Below are positions 25,438-37,011 of a stretch of 64,000 nucleotides of DNA, one piece after another. The stretch is from NCBI GenBank assembly GCA_032433595.1, contig JASWJB010000236.1:1-64000 (forward strand). The letters are read 5' to 3'. Source of the stretch: Conoideocrella luteorostrata (Eukaryota; Ascomycota; Sordariomycetes; Hypocreales; Clavicipitaceae). The notes under the pieces are model-generated. The model worked only from the letters and a program-made list of their open reading frames with translations, was not told where the DNA came from and made no database searches. The first letter of the stretch is position 1; each line of letters opens with the position of its first letter. The translations under genes and the position numbers were made by a program.

Positions 25438-26305
25438 ATTTTTTGCAATTGTTGACGCTGTGTTTGTGAGCGGGGTGTCGACAGACAAAATCTACAGTCG
25501 TTTTGGAGCGAACTACTACAAGCCATCTACCTAATCTTATTTGATTGATGACCTGGACATATACTCTTTCAAAGATATTTAACATTATGGGAACTTAATG
25601 AACGGACTATGCATGGCGAGTAATTATTATTTCGAACGGTTTGGATTGTCAAAATCATGATTGATTACCGGGGTCGAGGCATGGGGGCGGCGGGTGTTGT
25701 CACAAGTGATGTGCGACACTCCTGTTGAAATTTGCCTGGCACAAGCGTTGTCCTGCGTACGGGTCTTGGTGCTATCCCCTTTTCTGCGAAGTTTGGGAGA
25801 CGGCACATGTATTTTATGCAACCAGTTGTGGCACAGATCACTGGAATTGAAAGAGCAGGCGGCTAGGGACACATGTAATTGCAATGTTTTGCGCTATCTA
25901 TATTTTGAACCTTGAAAGGAACGAGCAATTGTACGTTGAGCATTGGAACTGGCGTATTTAATTTCTTGGGGGAAGGCATGTGTGTATGCTACTGAATCAA
26001 TTGAATGGGTTTGTAAATGGCCCCCCCCCGTCCCAAAAGAAACACAGTTTGGCGAATATTCGTCTCGGATAGGCGAGGTCTATATTTATGAGCCTTGCTC
26101 ATTGACTGAGTAGTTGTCGATGATATCTCCTATTTTCTTTTGGCCCATCTTGTCTACATATTGGGGGTGGAGAAAATAGTGAAAATGCTCGAATATCGCT
26201 TGCCCATGATATTATACAGTAAGATGCAAGAAGCTGAACGTTTTGTGTTTCGTTCAGCATGCACTCACTTTCCTTGGAGATTCTTCAGTTTTTGTAGAAG
26301 AGGTT
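25438..26305. other. Convergent intergenic region
   Basis: 3' UTR space of sfl1 (+) and the small charged protein (-). A C10 run lies near 26021. Nothing else is recognised. Confidence 0.6.
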
Positions 26306-27013
26306 TTACGACCCCTCGCCTTTGTTCTTCTTCCTGTTCCTGCGCTTCCTCTTCTTGTTTATCATCTTCTCGGTGTCTCCTTGTTCAGATATCTCTTCTG
26401 GTAGTAAGGGGTCTGGAACCATACCAACCGCGGTGTCGACCTCGGTGTTGTCAGCAGCAGCAGCAGCGTCATTCATTATTACGCCATCATCCTTACTTGA
26501 CTTCCCAGCGTCTTCTTCCTCTATCCTCGTACCCTCCTCATTCTCCGTATCAATTTCCTCCGCCTCCTCTACCCTCCTCCTCTTCCTCTTCCTCTCGCTC
26601 TTGTTCCTGCTCTTACCCAACGACCCCCTCCCTTCCTCGTCATCGCTCTCACTCTCCGCTAACCTAGACGCCCGTCCCGCGGCCACACCTTCCTTCCGTC
26701 TGCCCCACAACCTCCCCCTTAGCATCCTCTCCTCTCGCGAGCCACCCCTTGTAGTAGTTGTCTTGGTCGTTTCCGGCACATAGCCCACTCCGTCGTTCGG
26801 CCGGGACTCCTTGAAAAACTCTGTATCATCGTTATTGTCGTGGCCCACTTCCGGACGGAGTCTCTTGGTTTTATGATCTGCCACGGAGGACTGCGCGGTG
26901 AGAGGCTTCAGGAGCGAGGAGCGCTGGGACAGCAGTAGGGAGATTTGGTTGGCGATGGCGGTGCGGTTGGGCGCGAGGGGCAGTGGCGGCTGAGCCGGTT
27001 GCGATGATGGCAT
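26306..27013 (-). CDS. Small charged hypothetical protein
   Basis: Single-exon gene of 235 residues from an ATG at 27013 (MPSSQPAQPPLP). A Pro-rich start is followed by a short helix (ANQISLLLSQRSSLLKPL). The chain then alternates acidic runs and lysine/arginine runs (RKRKRRRVEE; a basic tail KKRKRRNRKKNK). These are typical nuclear or nucleolar signals and suggest an RNA- or ribosome-biogenesis-associated protein, which is inference from composition only. No enzyme motif is seen and I do not recognise the family. The opposite strand also carries a long open frame rich in Ser and Phe, which is a by-product of GAG/AAG-rich codons. Confidence 0.7.
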   Translation of the reverse strand: MPSSQPAQPPLPLAPNRTAIANQISLLLSQRSSLLKPLTAQSSVADHKTKRLRPEVGHDNNDDTEFFKESRPNDGVGYVPETTKTTTTRGGSREERMLRGRLWGRRKEGVAAGRASRLAESESDDEEGRGSLGKSRNKSERKRKRRRVEEAEEIDTENEEGTRIEEEDAGKSSKDDGVIMNDAAAAADNTEVDTAVGMVPDPLLPEEISEQGDTEKMINKKRKRRNRKKNKGEGS

Positions 27014-27725
27014 GCTGCTGTGTGTTACATGCAGCCGGCCGTCGGCGACAGTGAGGGTTGTACGTATGGAAATTCCGGGCAGATGGGGGCGGCAGGGCTG
27101 AGAGCAGTGATTATGAGAGAACCCTTTCTAGAGGTGTGCTTGTTGATGTGGTGGGTTAATAGTGGTTGTGACGACGGGGGAGGTGTCGTTTGTTTGTATA
27201 TCTGTTTGTTTGTTGTAAAGATTGAGGTTGTTATCGGAGCTTATCGGAGCTGCAGATCAGGAAAGTTTTCGGTGGGGCGTTGGCGATACGAACGCCGAGT
27301 CTACTCCGTAATTAGTCCTGGGACAATTGAAAGACTCTCGCGGAAAGACACGGGCACTACCGGGTAAAATAGCACTACTTTCATGGTAGGTAGGGCAAGC
27401 TCTTACGAGACACATATTTTGTAATCTGGGATGATACATTGTCATCTTATTACAGCTTATGAATCAGCTTTGTTCGCGCGTATACATGAACACTTTAGTG
27501 GCCGCCATGTGTCTCCGGCTGCGCATAGTAGAGTGGTGTGTGTTGCATCGAATTATACGATTACGTCTATTGCCAGCCCTGACGTCCGTGCCCAAATCCA
27601 TAATTACACCTATGTATATATATATATATATATGTATGTATATATCATTACCTCATCGTCGATTGCAGAACAGTAAACATAGTGTGTACAAAGAACTGGA
27701 CGACTATTGCCCATTAATCGCGACA
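27014..27725. other. Intergenic region with TA microsatellite
   Basis: Lies upstream of the small charged gene and downstream of dlt1. It holds a TA/TG-rich run at about 27613-27650, a tandem CTTATCGGAG near 27236-27255 and one TACTCCGTA at 27302-27310. No gene is seen. Confidence 0.6.
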
Positions 27726-29045
27726 TTAACTACCAGCTGTCGGTCTCAGGTTCAACACGTACGGCAGTGTATCTGTGTCCTCCCTTGTTGATAGGCGTAT
27801 CACTGACCCCGAGTCACTACTACCAGTCGCTTTGGATCTCAAACTCGAACTCGAGGGATGACTGCTGACAGTATACTGTCGCCGAGTTCGTGCAAAGCTA
27901 TTCTCGCTCGATTTTCGAGATAACACGCCGGTTCTCCTGCTGCCTGGCGTATTTGGAGCGGTGCGAAAGCTCCAGGCTTGTGCAGAAGAGGTGCGCATTG
28001 GCGGCAGCCGCTGCGCGGAATTCTTGGAGCTGGTGGTTGCGGGACGAGAAATGCTGCTTTGGGGGGACGGAGGGTTGGTATACAGGGGAGCATCGTTATC
28101 AATGTCGCTTTCAGAAGGGCCCCAGTCATAACTTCCATCCTCTAATGAGTTCAAAATATTGAAGTCTAGCGGTTGCATGGCTCGAAGAATATCTGCAAAT
28201 AGGTGCATAAGCTCCCGAAAGCGTTGGTTGGAGATGGGTTTGTTTGAAAACCTGGCGTATTCGTACTGGGAAAGGAAAAGGGTAGTCGTTTCGTCCATGG
28301 GAATAACGCCAAGACTAGAGAGGTGGTCAAAGTACTCGCGCATAGTCATGTTGGACATGCGTTGCAGGAGGTCTGTGGCCTCCGGATCCACGACAGCATT
28401 TCCATCGAGGCCGGAACCAGCCTGATCTTCAACCTCCACGGGAGCCAGTGTGAGCGCCTTAGCCTCAGTCAGATTCGGCAGCTCCGACAGCACACTGCTG
28501 TACTCCACGTTCCGTAGGTCAGACGAGTTGGGTGACGCCCATCCGTAGTGCTCAATCTCTCCCCAAACGGGACGGCTCGGGGGCAGCGGCAAGCCCAGGT
28601 CCTCCACAGCTGTTCTTGATTTTCTTAAGCCAGGCTTGGCTCTCTGGTTACCCGTTTCACTCCCCCTATGACCGTCGTTCAAGTTTGCGAATTGGTCTCT
28701 TGGCCTCGCTTCGTACGCAATCATCGCACTCCTGCTAAGCCCAATGTGAATCATCCTATAAACAGCGTCCTTCACATCTCCCTTGTCAATGGGTACCCAT
28801 GTCTTTGGAATAGCCGCAAGTGCCGTCTTCATGATATATAGCCGTAATATGTACATAAAAACCACTGTCATGACGGTCACCACATACGAAATCGTCACAA
28901 TGAGGACGTTGTAATTTTGGCCGTTGCTGAGTGATCGCTCGATCGCATCGCCGGGGGTCACGAGGAGTAGACCGAGGAGGACGAGAAAGAAGAGAACATA
29001 AACTGATCCATAGAGGATGCGAAAGAACAGACGTCGGTATTGCAT
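27726..29045 (-). CDS. dlt1: Dlt1 (defect at low temperature) family membrane protein
   Basis: Fungal membrane protein named from a yeast mutant that grows poorly in the cold; its biochemical role is unknown. Single exon, 439 residues from MQYRRLFFRILYGS at 29045. Two transmembrane segments are visible near the N-terminus: about residues 10-30 (VYVLFFLVLLGLLLV) and 45-68 (VLIVTISYVVTVMTVVFMYIL). The family block AIPKTWVPIDKGDV and a SAMIAYEARPRDQ motif follow. A later conserved block contains TMREYFDHLSSLGVIP. The C-terminal 120 residues are Ser/Arg-rich and probably disordered. The frame is open to a TTG nine codons further upstream, but no ATG lies there. The bases CTACAG just before the ATG resemble a 3' splice site, so an upstream non-coding or tiny coding exon cannot be excluded. 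Confidence 0.88.
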   Translation of the reverse strand: MQYRRLFFRILYGSVYVLFFLVLLGLLLVTPGDAIERSLSNGQNYNVLIVTISYVVTVMTVVFMYILRLYIMKTALAAIPKTWVPIDKGDVKDAVYRMIHIGLSRSAMIAYEARPRDQFANLNDGHRGSETGNQRAKPGLRKSRTAVEDLGLPLPPSRPVWGEIEHYGWASPNSSDLRNVEYSSVLSELPNLTEAKALTLAPVEVEDQAGSGLDGNAVVDPEATDLLQRMSNMTMREYFDHLSSLGVIPMDETTTLFLSQYEYARFSNKPISNQRFRELMHLFADILRAMQPLDFNILNSLEDGSYDWGPSESDIDNDAPLYTNPPSPQSSISRPATTSSKNSAQRLPPMRTSSAQAWSFRTAPNTPGSRRTGVLSRKSSENSFARTRRQYTVSSHPSSSSLRSKATGSSDSGSVIRLSTREDTDTLPYVLNLRPTAGS

Positions 29046-29663
29046 GTCTGTAGGGACATGTGCGCAGAGCAAGATGAGGTATCAGTCACTCTGTCACTGT
29101 CTCTCCCTCTATGCTTTTGCCGACCGATATTTAACTACCAAAGGCATCCGAAGCCTTGACGTTTGAATAATGCCGGGTAAGGATGGCGGCATGGCTGAAA
29201 GGAGCTTTATATCGTCATAAGGCTACGACGTCGTTGGCTGAGCTCAACGGGTGTGCAGAGGAGGAGGTGCAGAGTAAGTAGTGAAAAGAGGCGACGGGAC
29301 ATCGATTCGGCAGCCTAGGAGTGCTTGGAGCTTGGAGCACACGCCTCTAGAGAGCTGAAGTGGGCCTCGGCTGCGTTGCCGTTGGACTCGGCTGGCGCCG
29401 GCAGGCAGCCTACCCTGCGCATGGCAAATTGGCAGCCTGAAGACGAACAATAATATCGAGGATATCCTCTTCAAATGTTAGACTGCTAGAATCGTTATAG
29501 CTGCAAAGTACTTTCTTTGTCATACTCTATAAATAAACTACAGTGTACAGGTTCCGTTATGTCTTAATCCCCCTCTGACCCGTTTAGCTTACACTTCTCT
29601 GTAGCATTTGTCATCGTAATGCATCCCTATTTCTCCTCGTTTATCCACCCTTAAACCTCAAAC
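29046..29663. other. Intergenic region between dlt1 and ndc1
   Basis: Both neighbours are on the minus strand, so this holds the dlt1 promoter and the ndc1 3' UTR. No coding potential is recognised. Confidence 0.6.
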
Positions 29664-31771
29664 TCATCTTGCTTGTTCCATCTCGACCCTTTTAGACTCC
29701 CTTCGATGCAATCTTGTTGGCTCTGACTTCTTCTCCTGAACCAGCTTCGGTTTTGTCACGGTCTCCCTTTGCCTCGGGACGGGGACTTCAACTGTGGGTT
29801 TTACCATGGCTTCCTTGGCCAGGCGTAGGTCGCTGGGCGATAATCTCAAATCGTCGCTGTAAGGCTCAAACTTGGCAACGACTTGTTCTAACCCGAACCG
29901 CAAGGCGTCCAAGACTTGATCTACTTCGGGAGACTCCTTGCTGCCGGTTGGGTCGGTCCAATGCAAGGGAAAGCGTTGCTTCAGGCTTTCAACCTTTCGT
30001 ATGACGGCTGTCAATGTGCGGACGATGCTGGGAACATCCCTGTGGACATTACCGAACTGATCCTCGGTAAGGCTGTGGACTGATAATAGGCAGAGAGCTC
30101 GGACAGCATTAGTATACAGATCCGGCTCAGCGTACGGTGATCCCAAGATAACCCCAGCCAATCGTGTCCGAAAGTCATGTCGGAAAACATCTCCAATGTA
30201 CTCGCTCTTCATGAGTCTTGTCATCCAATTGTCAAATTCACTACGGAGATGGCCAGGAGACAATGTCTCCTGCTGCTCTTTAGTAAGCATCTTGTCCTTG
30301 GCATCTTTCCATGTTCTCTTGGCCAAGGGACTAAGCTCGGAGACAGGTGATGACCCAGGAGCTCTGGCAATCTGATCCCAAGCTTTTTCCACTCCTTCCA
30401 TCAATCCAGGTGCCTCGCCTTTCTTGAGGATGGCGTCCTGCCGAAGTGGAGTGGATACCCGCTGCTTGGTTTGCGTTACTTGAATGGGCTGCGCGGAAGC
30501 GGATGAAGGTGGCCTTCCATACTCATCGACGCGGCTCTCGATCTGTTGGAATAGGTCCATGCAAATCGCATACACTTGAGACCACATTGGGCCATCCCTG
30601 CGATCAATGTCACCAAATATAGCTTGGCGACGAGGTTCAAAGTTCTCGGATATAAGAGACAGCTCCCACATAGCGAATGACTACGTGCCTTGTTAGTCAA
30701 CTAACAGAGGTTTATCGGAAGCAGCTCGTATTCACCTTGATAGACAGCTTCTTGCTTTTCAGACCGTTTAACAAACTGCCGTTTGGGTCCTTGGACTCGG
30801 AAGTCAATGGATTACCGTTCTTGAGGGGTTCTCTGACCATAAAGACCGAAAATGCCATGTTTCCTGCTGACCAGATGAAGTTTAGCAAGATACCGGCATA
30901 AAGGCACCGCGCCAACAAATACCCATCGGTAGGCAGCGCAGGAGGAACGAAAGTAGCCTTGGGCAGGTTGTAAAAGGGCCGCAGAAAAGCCAACGCCCAC
31001 CCCCAAGCGGATGAACGTAATAACAAGTAATATAAAATCAGGCACAGCACCACGGCTGACAGTGCATGTTGTACGCACTCAGCCAAGACCCGAGGGAGCT
31101 TCGAGAGAACTGTCTGAAATGGTTTTGGTAAAGGGCCTGAAGCCCCCTGCTGTGTGCACGCTACACGCTGGGAGACGCGGAAGTTTAGGCGGTCGATATC
31201 GGTTTTGTAGTGCGCGATGGTCTGCAGAAGAGCCAGAACGCCTAAATAACAAGCGAAGAAGAGCGGTCGTTCGTTAAGTCGAGGTCGATCGCCAGTGTAA
31301 TAGACAATCCAGCTCAAGTTCGCAGATTTCGACATGGAGAATAAAAAGATGGGACAAAAGAGGAAGCTCGAGATGCCATACCAGAAGCCAGTCTCGTACG
31401 TTGAAAGGCTAAGAAGTGTAGAGCTGATGTTCTGGAGCCCTGAACCGGCTGTTTTTAGGCCAACATGGTAGTGTGCGATTCGGAGGATGAGAATAGAAAG
31501 GCCGCAAGAAAAGATTAGAAGGGTTCGGATACCAGCAGGTCCAATTGGGAACCATGACCAGAAATCTGCAATGCCATGAGTTAGCGAATCATCGGTGATC
31601 GTTGATTGGCACGTTCTCTGGCAAATACAAACATGAGCTCCAGTTGGCTAGGAAGAGAGCTTCCAAATATGAAACGGCCAACAAAAGAATGGCCGTGGAA
31701 GAAAAGCGCCTATGGAGAGCAGGCTGCAAAGTGTCCTTATAAGGAGCTCTTCGCACTGGAGCGCCTGCCAT
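29664..31771 (-). CDS. ndc1: Ndc1 nucleoporin / spindle pole body membrane protein
   Basis: Integral nuclear-envelope protein that anchors nuclear pore complexes and, in yeasts, inserts the spindle pole body. Three exons: 31771-31633, 31565-30736 and 30680-29664, giving 661 residues. Intron 1 has a GTTTGT donor and a GCTAAC branch point; intron 2 has a GACTAAC branch point. The N-terminal half carries the expected six hydrophobic spans, beginning AILLLAVSYLEALFLANW, and the family block WSWFPIGPAGIRTLL. The C-terminal half is soluble and helical with a conserved FAMWELSLISENF segment at the exon 3 start, then a basic end. Its start faces pep12 across a 470-bp divergent promoter. Confidence 0.9.
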
Positions 31772-32243
31772 CTTGACGGCGCATTCGCGTTACGCGGTGG
31801 GAGGAACTTCGGTAGTTTGTGTTTTGGACCAGGATAGTTCACTGAGGGTACGGAGTATGGTTTGGCTAGTTACCTAGAGTTAATACCAGCACTGACAGGG
31901 ATGAATCACAGGTATCAATCACGTGGCAATAGTTCCATGGCCGCCACAGCACGGGCACCTACACGGCTGCCAGGGTGGGTTCTAGCGACGTCAACGCCCC
32001 CACTCTCCTGTAGACTGACGCACGACTGACTGGCTAGTTGGCTTGCCCCGTTGCAGAGGCTTGGAGGGAGGGCGACCTACGTGTGTGCCAGAGGCAGCAG
32101 CATTTCATCGCATCACGGGCGGACCTGCTTGCGTAAATCATCCGCATTCTCAGCACCAGGGACGAGTTGGATCAACTCGTTTCACTCGCCACTTGTCGCA
32201 GCCGATCTTCGAATCTATTGACAACAGTATAGCGAACGCCAAC
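31772..32243. promoter_or_regulatory. Divergent promoter of ndc1 and pep12
   Basis: 472 bp between opposing start codons. One TACGGAGTA motif lies at 31849-31857, about 80 bp upstream of the ndc1 ATG. No TATA element is evident. Confidence 0.45.
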
Positions 32244-33112
32244 ATGTCGTACGATCAGCTTTCCAACCTCGAGTCCGGCCGTCAGGGTGGTTACACCGAT
32301 GACCCGGAATTCCAAACTCTTCAGTATGACCTCAAGAACAAGCTGCAGAAGCTGTTGACCAGTAATCGCGACCTCGCAAAAGGCATCACATCCTTGGGCA
32401 CCAAGAAGGACAACCCACGGTTGCGTGAGCGGGTGAACAAGGGCATGGAAACGGCGCGCGAGCTTTGCAGAGAGATTGGGGAGGGAGTGAAGCGGTTACA
32501 AACGTGGGAAGACTTGACGGTTTGTCTGCCCAGCACACTGTAAACTATAAACCCTGCAGCGCAAACCTGACTAACGCCTCTGAACAGAAGCAGCAAAAGT
32601 ACGAGCAAACAAAAGTATCAAGTGACTTCCAGGCTGCACTCCAAGAATTCCAGGAGCTTCAGCGAAAGGCATTGGAAAAGGAAAGGGCATCTGTCAGCGC
32701 CGCCCGAGCCGCACACGATTCCGAATCCCACGAACAGGGGAGCGGCAACCAGGAACATCAGCAACTGCTACTTCAACATCAAGAACTGACGCAGCCAGCA
32801 CCCCAGGACGAGGTGGACTTCCAGGAAAGCCTGATTATTGAACGGGAGGAGGAGATCCGCAACATCGAACAAGGTGTTGGGGACTTGAACGTATTATTTC
32901 GACAGGTGGCGCACATCGTCGCAGAGCAGGATGAAGGCATTATGACTATCGCCGACAACGTGGACAGGACGCACGACCATACCTTCCAGGCTGATAGGGA
33001 GACCAGGCAAGCAGCGAGATATCAAAAGGCCGCGCGCAACAAGAGCTGCTGCTTGCTCTTGATTCTTGCTGTCATTCTGACCATTGTTATTCTGGCAGTA
33101 GTTCTGGGATAA
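32244..33112 (+). CDS. pep12: Pep12-type endosomal/vacuolar syntaxin
   Basis: Qa-SNARE for fusion at the late endosome/prevacuolar compartment. Two exons, 32244-32519 and 32588-33112, with a 68-bp intron (GTTTGT donor, GACTAAC branch point); 266 residues. The N-terminal three-helix domain covers about residues 25-120. The SNARE motif covers about 170-232 and includes LFRQVAHIVAEQDEGI with the zero-layer glutamine. After RYQKAARNKSCC comes a single C-terminal anchor (LLLILAVILTIVILAVVLG), so the protein is tail-anchored. A Gln/His-rich linker lies before the SNARE motif. The conserved junction LQTWEDLT-KQQKYEQTK supports the splice model. The ATG follows CCAAC and is the first good start. Confidence 0.93.
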
Positions 33113-33319
33113 CTTGGGTAGACCGAGGGTCTGATGAACTGGACGCAAATATTGTTCTTGCGGCCATATCCGTCGCCGTTTATTTTTCAGTATGGAGTTT
33201 ATGGGCTAGATGTTTTTTCTGTGTGTATACAGCTTGATGAGATTATATATGTACATGAAGGTCGGCATTTTATTTCCACAAGCTCTTTTTTCAGTTTAAT
33301 CCAATTGCTATTATACAGG

Positions 33320-34363
33320 TTACTTGATATTTTGACCGGTCGTTTGGACTTGGCTACCTCGTAGATAGGGCAATGCAGGCGGTACACGCTGAACCATATT
33401 CAGCTTTGAAGGACGCTTCGGAATAACTCTTTCCAAAATGGACTCGTTCACATCGTTTAGGGCAAATGTCGTTGCCCAGTATAAGAAGATTGCGGACGGC
33501 AAATCTGCGAATAACATGGGAAACAACGGAATCAGAAGTAGCGCTCTTCCAATGCCGGTCTGTATCCTAGCCATGGGCGTTTTCGGTGTCCTTGCTCCAT
33601 CGAGACTAAGTAAAACTCGCAGATGGTCCTTGGATAATCGGCCCCAGGAAGTTCGTGCCAATAGCGCAGAACACGCAAGTGGAAGCGCATAGTAGGGATC
33701 CATGGCCGTCAGATCAGTAAACCAGAGACACCCTCCCTGCGCAAGATCGGCATCAAACAGGTCACTTGTGTCGGACAGCGTCGCTGAGACCTTATCCATA
33801 CTAGCCAGGCCCATCGAATGACTGATCCAACCCATTGGCGCGCCGCACAGCCGTCGAAGAGCCTCGGACACAACAATGAAGGGCATCATGCTCAAGAACG
33901 GAGCGAGCGTTTTCCACCGCTGAACACCCCACGTCTTGTATATCCTCTTACGCGACTTCTCCGTCATTCCGGCGACGCGGAGCCTCCAAATACGCTCTGC
34001 CTGCTCTTGGTTGCCGGTCCCGCGAGGCACCGACGCGGCGTGCCGTGAGCTCCATGCTGATACTAGGGGGTTTAGTTCACTTCGTCGAACGACCAGACGG
34101 CGCGTGTAGAATTGTATGGGTAGCCTGAATGAAAAGTTGACGCCGAGTGCGACGAGCGGTATGGAGAGGTACCATGGAATGCCGGTACTGTGGAGGGATG
34201 ATATGCTGTCTGCTGTGAAGACGACGGCGTCTCCAACTGCGGCGAGATGAACTTGCCGTTGGGGATGTTTGCTGCGCAGACATGAAGTGAGATGCGGCTG
34301 TTGTTTGAGGTTGGCTCTCCCGAGAGGCACGAGCCTGGATGCTGATCTATGAAACGGTGGCAT
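33320..34363 (-). CDS. cox18: Cox18 mitochondrial inner-membrane insertase
   Basis: Member of the YidC/Oxa1/Alb3 family that exports the C-terminal domain of Cox2 across the inner membrane for cytochrome oxidase assembly. Single exon, 347 residues from MPPFHRSASR. Residues 1-40 are Arg/Lys/Ser/Gln-rich with no acidic residues, as in a mitochondrial presequence. The first span (about 61-78) is followed by a basic matrix-side loop (YTRRLVVRRSE) as in Oxa1 proteins. Further hydrophobic spans appear at about 150-168, 225-240 and 275-305, the last containing the FLYWATTFAL signature. It converges on pep12 with about 200 bp between stops. Confidence 0.92.
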   Translation of the reverse strand: MPPFHRSASRLVPLGRANLKQQPHLTSCLRSKHPQRQVHLAAVGDAVVFTADSISSLHSTGIPWYLSIPLVALGVNFSFRLPIQFYTRRLVVRRSELNPLVSAWSSRHAASVPRGTGNQEQAERIWRLRVAGMTEKSRKRIYKTWGVQRWKTLAPFLSMMPFIVVSEALRRLCGAPMGWISHSMGLASMDKVSATLSDTSDLFDADLAQGGCLWFTDLTAMDPYYALPLACSALLARTSWGRLSKDHLRVLLSLDGARTPKTPMARIQTGIGRALLLIPLFPMLFADLPSAIFLYWATTFALNDVNESILERVIPKRPSKLNMVQRVPPALPYLRGSQVQTTGQNIK

Positions 34364-34665
34364 GATGTGCCATTGTTGGGAAATGGTTGTGAGAGTGCTG
34401 AAAGGATGATTTGATGTGAGATTGGGGCTTTATGATGGTCAAAAAAGCCGATTGAGCGACTTGGGGTGAGGGGTGGATAAATGGCTGTTTAAACGCTGGG
34501 GCCGTCCGTCTATGTGGACTGGTCGCTACCATTACTCCGTAGCACAGCACAACCTTATGTGTTGCCTCTACAACTGTGGTTTTTATAAGTATTTGAATTA
34601 TTGCTTAACCACTAGTTGGCATATAACTATGCATATACTATATATAATCATCGGTACCGCCTCCA
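34364..34665. other. Short intergenic region
   Basis: Promoter of cox18 and 3' UTR of the Zn2Cys6 gene. It contains one TACTCCGTA at 34533-34541 and an AT-rich tract near 34620-34650. Confidence 0.55.
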
Positions 34666-37011
34666 CTAAAACAAATCCATGGTTATCAAGTCATCCCAAT
34701 CCGACCACTCCTGTGGCACACCACTCATTCCGGATATTTCGTAACTGGGGGTTTCCCATGCCTCTCCATGGACAGTCGGAAACGCCGCATCACCTAAAAA
34801 GTCGAAAGAATCCAGTTCATTGAAATTTGTGAGAGTCCTCCATCGGTCGCCGCCGTCTTCAAATCCGCTCTGCGATGTTGCATCGGCGCTGCCAGAGCCG
34901 GTGTTCAGCAGATCTGCTTCGACTGACAGTCTTCCTGGAGTTACGGATTGCTGCGTTTGGGGCCTATTTAGAGCATTTATATCACTGATGGTCGCCTTTT
35001 CCGCCTGTGAACTTCGATGTTTGGCCGCCATGGATGACAATCTAATTAACCGTTCCCAAATAATCTCCTTTCTGGATTCAGGTGGTAATTCATCGACCAG
35101 CCGCTTCGCTAGGCTCCATGCCCGCTCTGATACTGGTGTCCATGGAAGCTGACAAATCTGGATAAATACTGCTCCTACTGTATGCCATGGAAACTGGCCC
35201 TGTAGTTGCCAAGCCCATTGTTTCCAGGCGGGGTTTGTTTTAAGACTATGCATGGCTTCGAGAATCGCTATGGAGAAGTTGAAGAATATGCCGAGTAGTC
35301 TTGGATCATGACCTGTTTTTTTCCCTGCAGAATGCGAATGTGCTCTTTTTAGGTAGTGACGATGGATCCCCTGCTCCATTTTGGCGAAAAACAGCTGCGA
35401 CATGGTCTTGATGAGCGAGTCGAAGTCGTCATCTGGTCGAAGATGCTGTAAGTATTCTGCATCATTGTGACTTCGAGCTTTCTTTAGAATATCGAGATGG
35501 GTCTCAATTGGGGCATCCAATTGCCGACGAATGCTGCGGTAGAGCAGCCAGTTTTCGCAACGGATCCATGTCAGAGTCATCTCGGAAGGACTGCGGATCG
35601 GCACGTCTGAAAGCGTGTCGTCGACCCGGAGGTCAGCATCATCGACGTTGGACGGCTTTTTTGTATCAAATGACGTTTCTGATATTGATAAATCGGGGAT
35701 TCTGGCATCTCTGGTCCTGGAGTCAACGAAGCACACCTGCCACCAAAGCCGTCGGCGAGATTCCATCTCGATGGCATTCAGCAGGTTTCCTCGTAAGACC
35801 TTGGCGGGGTCGATGTGAAGTTTGAAGGAGCAGGCCACTCGTAATAGACTGCCAGTTAGAGACGATGCCAACTGCTGTAAACCAATGTGGGGAAGCATGG
35901 CTACATAGATGACAAAAGCCTGAATGACAATGACATCCTGCGTAGTAAGAAAATGTGTATGGGCAAGAGCTCGTTCGGTACAAAGACGGAAGCGGGATAT
36001 GAGGTCCGCTTTAGTGGTTCGAAAACTTTGCAACACCTCATCCTCGTCGAGTGAGATAATCGCCGCTAGAGAGATGGCAAACAAGAGAGCCTCCAGACCA
36101 TGGCCAAGCGAGCTGAACTTGCCCTTCAATCTGGAAATGATGGTATTCATGGTTGGTTTATGTAGAATCTTGACAAATGGGTCGACATTCTCCACATAGG
36201 TTTTCCAGATGTATAGCATCTGTGACGGAAGCGGGGATAAATCGTCGAGAGAGCTTGTCATTGAAGTACAAGAACCGCCAAAGACAAATCCATGGCAGTG
36301 GTCGTCATGCGGACTCCGGGGACCAATTCCCGTTGGTGATTGCACTTGATCCTGGGGCAGTGGCAGTGTAGCCTGAAGGCTAGTTGAGTCATCATGAATT
36401 GCTTGGAAAATGTGTTCGACCTAATTGCCAAAGTTGTGTCAGACTTGCTCAAGAGATGGAGGAACAGAGCAGCGACTTGAGTTTACTTCGTCACAGAATA
36501 TGGACCAGAATCCTTTGTCGACATGTAGTGCTCCTGCTCTCTCGATTATAAGTTTCCCGAAATCCTCATAAATCTCACCACTGCTCTGTGATTCTGTCGT
36601 ACTAAGCTCACCACTTGCTGAGGCGTAATTGTTCGCAAAGCCGCCCGTAAACATACCCGCTCCAATTAGAGCTTGACCCGTTGTTTGAGATTCATGCTCA
36701 CCAGCTGAATCCTCAACCTGCCCGGCCATTTCAGTAACCAGGTTCTCCAGTCGCCGTAGACGGCCAAGGAGCTCCGACTGTTTTTGAGCAGGTGACCTCC
36801 ATGCATTTGGGTCACGGCTTCGTCGAGGTAGCCGTCCCGTAACAGGGAAATGGCACTCGATATTGTTTCGGACACAGTTGGCACAAGGGTGTTTTCTATC
36901 ACACTTCACCTTGCGACGGCGGCATGTGACACAACTCCATATTTTCAGACCTTGCTGCTGCTCTAGCAGCTGGGGAACCGCAGCTACTTCCTGTGGGAAC
37001 GACAGATCCAT
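34666..37011 (-). CDS. Zn2Cys6 transcription factor with fungal-specific domain
   Basis: Two exons, 37011-36487 and 36420-34666, with a 66-bp intron (GTAAAC donor); 759 residues. The binuclear zinc cluster is complete: Cys 27, 30, 37, 43, 46 and 53 with the usual RRRKVKC loop. A short linker and a leucine-rich coiled segment (SELLGRLRRLENLV, about 82-95) suggest dimerisation. The fungal-specific transcription factor domain begins around residue 225 (YIWKTYVENVDPFVKILHKPT) and includes the RRRLWWQVCFVDSR block. The C-terminus is acidic, ending WSDWDDLITMDLF, and may be an activation region. Target genes cannot be read from sequence. It faces the AIF-like gene across 755 bp that contain a motif hairpin, so that gene is the first candidate target. 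Confidence 0.92.

Noticed and set aside
26322..26783. Plus-strand frame of 153 codons rich in Ser, Phe and Leu
   Set aside because: It is the antisense of the small charged protein gene; GAG/AAG-rich codons leave the opposite strand open. No start context or domain supports it.
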